Source: Candidatus Marispirochaeta associata (lineage in GTDB: Bacteria > Spirochaetota > Spirochaetia > JC444 > Marispirochaetaceae). From it: a stretch of DNA of 64,000 nt. Within the stretch, counting starts at the first letter, position 1, and each line of letters begins with the position of its first letter. Location: the NCBI GenBank assembly GCA_001749745.1, contig JWTM01000186.1, positions 1-64,000 on the forward strand, read 5' to 3'. Positions 62,569 to 64,000 of this stretch are shown piece by piece. The notes beneath the pieces were generated by a model, which made no database searches, had not been told where the DNA came from, and saw only the letters and a list, made by a program, of their open reading frames with translations. A program made the position numbers and the translations under genes.

Positions 62569-63656
62569 GCTGGAACTCCTTTCTCGATGCTCGAGGCGCT
62601 GACCGCGGCTCGGGCTTTCATGCGTTGTTGTAGTTGGTCGAAAATGACCGCGGCGATAATTACTACGCCCTTAATAACATTCTGCCAAAACTCGGAGACC
62701 CCCATCATAACCAGACCGTCGCTCAAGACGCCGATGACGAAGGCGCCGATGATAGTGCCGCCCACCGACCCGATGCCCCCGGCTAGGCTGGTTCCGCCCA
62801 GTACGACCGCGGCGATGGCGGAAAGCTCATAGGTTTCGCCCGTGGCCGGATGGGAGGCCACCAGCTGAGAGGCGATGATTAAGCCCACAATCGCCGAACA
62901 GAAGCCGGAGAAGGCGTATACCATAACCTTAATCCGGGGAACCTTAACCCCCGAGAGCTCCGCAGCCCGGGAGTTTCCGCCGATGGCGAAGATGTGACGG
63001 CCCAGCGGAGTTTTTCGGGAGACATAGATGGCGATCAGCAACAGCAGGAGCAGGATCCAGATCGATACCGGAATCCCGATGATCTTACCGGCTCCCAGAA
63101 AGGGGAAGCCGGTGTTCCCCAGAGCAGGATCGCCCTGCAGGTTAGGGAAGGTGGCTCCGCCGGAGCGAATATTGGCGAAGCCCCGGGCGATATACATCAT
63201 TCCCAGGGTGCCGATAAAGGGGGCTACGTTGAAGCGGGTAATTACCAGGCCGTTGATCATTCCTATCAGAGTTCCGATAAGGGCGGTAATCGCGATGATC
63301 GCCCAGACATGATAGTAGACGGTGATGCCGAACAGGGGCAGCACCAAGCCTTCGTTGATCAGTCCGCCGGCGATCATGCCGCAGAGGCCGACGATAGAGC
63401 CGACCGAAAGGTCGATTCCCCCGGTGAGGATGACGAAGGTCATGCCGATACCGAGAATAGCGGTAATGGCCACATGCTTGGTAATAGTGATCAGATTTAT
63501 CGGGGCGAGGAAGTTGATCCCCCGGTCGCCGAGCATTATGGTAAAGGCGATAATCAAGACAAATAGAGCGATAAAGGTACGCGCCTGCATTAGGATCATT
63601 CCCAACGAGAGATTGCGCTCCTTTAAGGAACCGTTTTTTCCAAAGTTGATGTTCAT
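62565..63656 (-). CDS. Ribose-type ABC sugar transporter permease (RbsC-like)
   Basis: The 363-residue protein is an inner-membrane permease of the RbsC/XylH class, with about ten hydrophobic helices (IALFVLIIAFTIMLGDRGINFL, AITAILGIGMTFVILTGGIDLSVGSIVGLCG, VVLGGTSLAGGIGSVGGTIIGAFVIGVLSDGL). The GGIDLSVGS and LGGTSLAGG motifs are typical. It imports a pentose, deoxysugar or sugar alcohol with the ATPase encoded just upstream. It overlaps the isomerase gene by 4 bp, so the imported sugar is likely the isomerase substrate. Confidence 0.93.
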   Translation of the reverse strand: MNINFGKNGSLKERNLSLGMILMQARTFIALFVLIIAFTIMLGDRGINFLAPINLITITKHVAITAILGIGMTFVILTGGIDLSVGSIVGLCGMIAGGLINEGLVLPLFGITVYYHVWAIIAITALIGTLIGMINGLVITRFNVAPFIGTLGMMYIARGFANIRSGGATFPNLQGDPALGNTGFPFLGAGKIIGIPVSIWILLLLLLIAIYVSRKTPLGRHIFAIGGNSRAAELSGVKVPRIKVMVYAFSGFCSAIVGLIIASQLVASHPATGETYELSAIAAVVLGGTSLAGGIGSVGGTIIGAFVIGVLSDGLVMMGVSEFWQNVIKGVVIIAAVIFDQLQQRMKARAAVSASSIEKGVPA

Positions 63657-63698
63657 GCTACCCCTCTCTCCTTTAGGTAGGTGCTAATCTCGCAGGCC

Positions 63699-64000
63699 TT
63701 AATCGCTGCCGCGCATGCTGGTGGTTAAGTGTCCGACGGCGGAGGCCTCAACGAGACGCTCCTCGCTGGCCTCCTCTTTTTCGAACTCTCCGGTCAGTTT
63801 TCCCTTGGACATTACAAGGATGCGATCCGAGTGGGCCCTGATCTCCATGATCTCCGAGGTAACGAAGATTATCCCTAAGCCCCGTTTGGCGAGTTCGTTC
63901 ATAATCGAGAAGACCTCGCCCTTGGCGGCCACGTCGATACCCCGGGTCGGTTCGTCCATTAAAAGGATCTTGGGTTGGGTCAGAAGGCTCTTACCGATAA
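63699..64000 (-). CDS. Sugar ABC transporter ATP-binding protein (RbsA-like), 3' end only
   Basis: Only the last 100 codons lie in the window; the gene continues past base 64000 toward its start. The visible part holds a degenerate signature region (IGKSLLTQPK), Walker B (ILLMDEPTRGIDVAAKGEV) and the switch histidine region (IIFVTSEIMEI), as in the second nucleotide-binding domain of RbsA/XylG proteins. The open frame reaches the window edge without a stop, so the ATG at 63959 is internal. It is followed after 42 bp by the RbsC-like permease and then the FucI-like isomerase. Confidence 0.93.
   Translation of the reverse strand, partial: IGKSLLTQPKILLMDEPTRGIDVAAKGEVFSIMNELAKRGLGIIFVTSEIMEIRAHSDRILVMSKGKLTGEFEKEEASEERLVEASAVGHLTTSMRGSD

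Overview
The window is a GC-rich, gene-dense stretch of chromosome from an anaerobic, fermentative, double-membrane bacterium. Three things suggest Spirochaetota, possibly the free-living Spirochaeta group: a spirochaete-like leucyl/phenylalanyl-tRNA-protein transferase, many HWE/HisKA_2 sensor kinases, and an energy-yielding branched-chain 2-oxoacid pathway of the kind known physiologically in Spirochaeta isovalerica. That placement is inference; there is no rRNA gene to confirm it. I found no tRNA, rRNA or CRISPR array.

Layout. 1-1.4 kb: an IS110-family element whose left end folds into several hairpins (candidate bridge RNA). 1.4-4.4 kb: iron-sulfur repair protein, DHH/CBS phosphoesterase, beta-helix lipoprotein. 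4.5-9.7 kb (minus strand): a six-gene operon (zinc-ribbon protein, ferredoxin, VorB, fused VorA-VorC, butyrate kinase, phosphate butyryltransferase) that would turn branched-chain 2-oxoacids into acyl-CoA, acyl phosphate, then acid plus ATP. 9.9-12.8 kb: divergent NrpR-type repressor and stand-alone glutamate synthase, with palindromes between them. 12.8-22.3 kb: AraC/GH4 galactosidase pair, Uma2 nuclease, degenerate kinase-like protein, sensor kinase, aspartase, MscS channel, mannonate-reductase-like SDR and a C_GCAxxG_C_C protein. 22.3-27.7 kb: [FeFe]-hydrogenase maturation operon (TM1266-type regulator, hydG, hydE, aspartase paralogue, hydF); the hydrogenase itself is not here and hydG appears broken near its N-terminus. 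27.6-39.8 kb: a 2056-residue Ser/Thr-His kinase hybrid, CsgG/barrel protein, GGDEF protein, Cache sensor kinase, Aat and a GIN-type adhesin-like protein. 39.9-48 kb: CARF-like sigma-54 activator, SF1 helicase, ECF sigma factor, outer-membrane protein, membrane protein and MalT-like regulator. 48-59.7 kb: a pectin/rhamnogalacturonan-type sugar locus (Gfo/Idh/MocA protein, AraC fused to a solute-binding lipoprotein, transmembrane AraC regulator, two permeases, binding protein, GH88/105 hydrolase, sugar isomerase). 59.8-64 kb: flavodoxin-ferredoxin protein, CMD protein, and a FucI-like isomerase with a ribose-type ABC transporter that runs off the window.

Most noteworthy: (1) an AraC regulator fused in one open frame to a lipoprotein solute-binding domain, paralogous to the binding protein of the adjacent transporter, which could be a transmembrane one-component sugar sensor; (2) about ten genes, mostly regulators, whose predicted -10 box lies 6-7 nt before the start codon with no usable Shine-Dalgarno, implying leaderless mRNAs; (3) two genes that appear to start at ATT behind a strong Shine-Dalgarno; (4) the hydG disruption; (5) the NrpR/glutamate synthase switch; and (6) the CARF-like sigma-54 activator.
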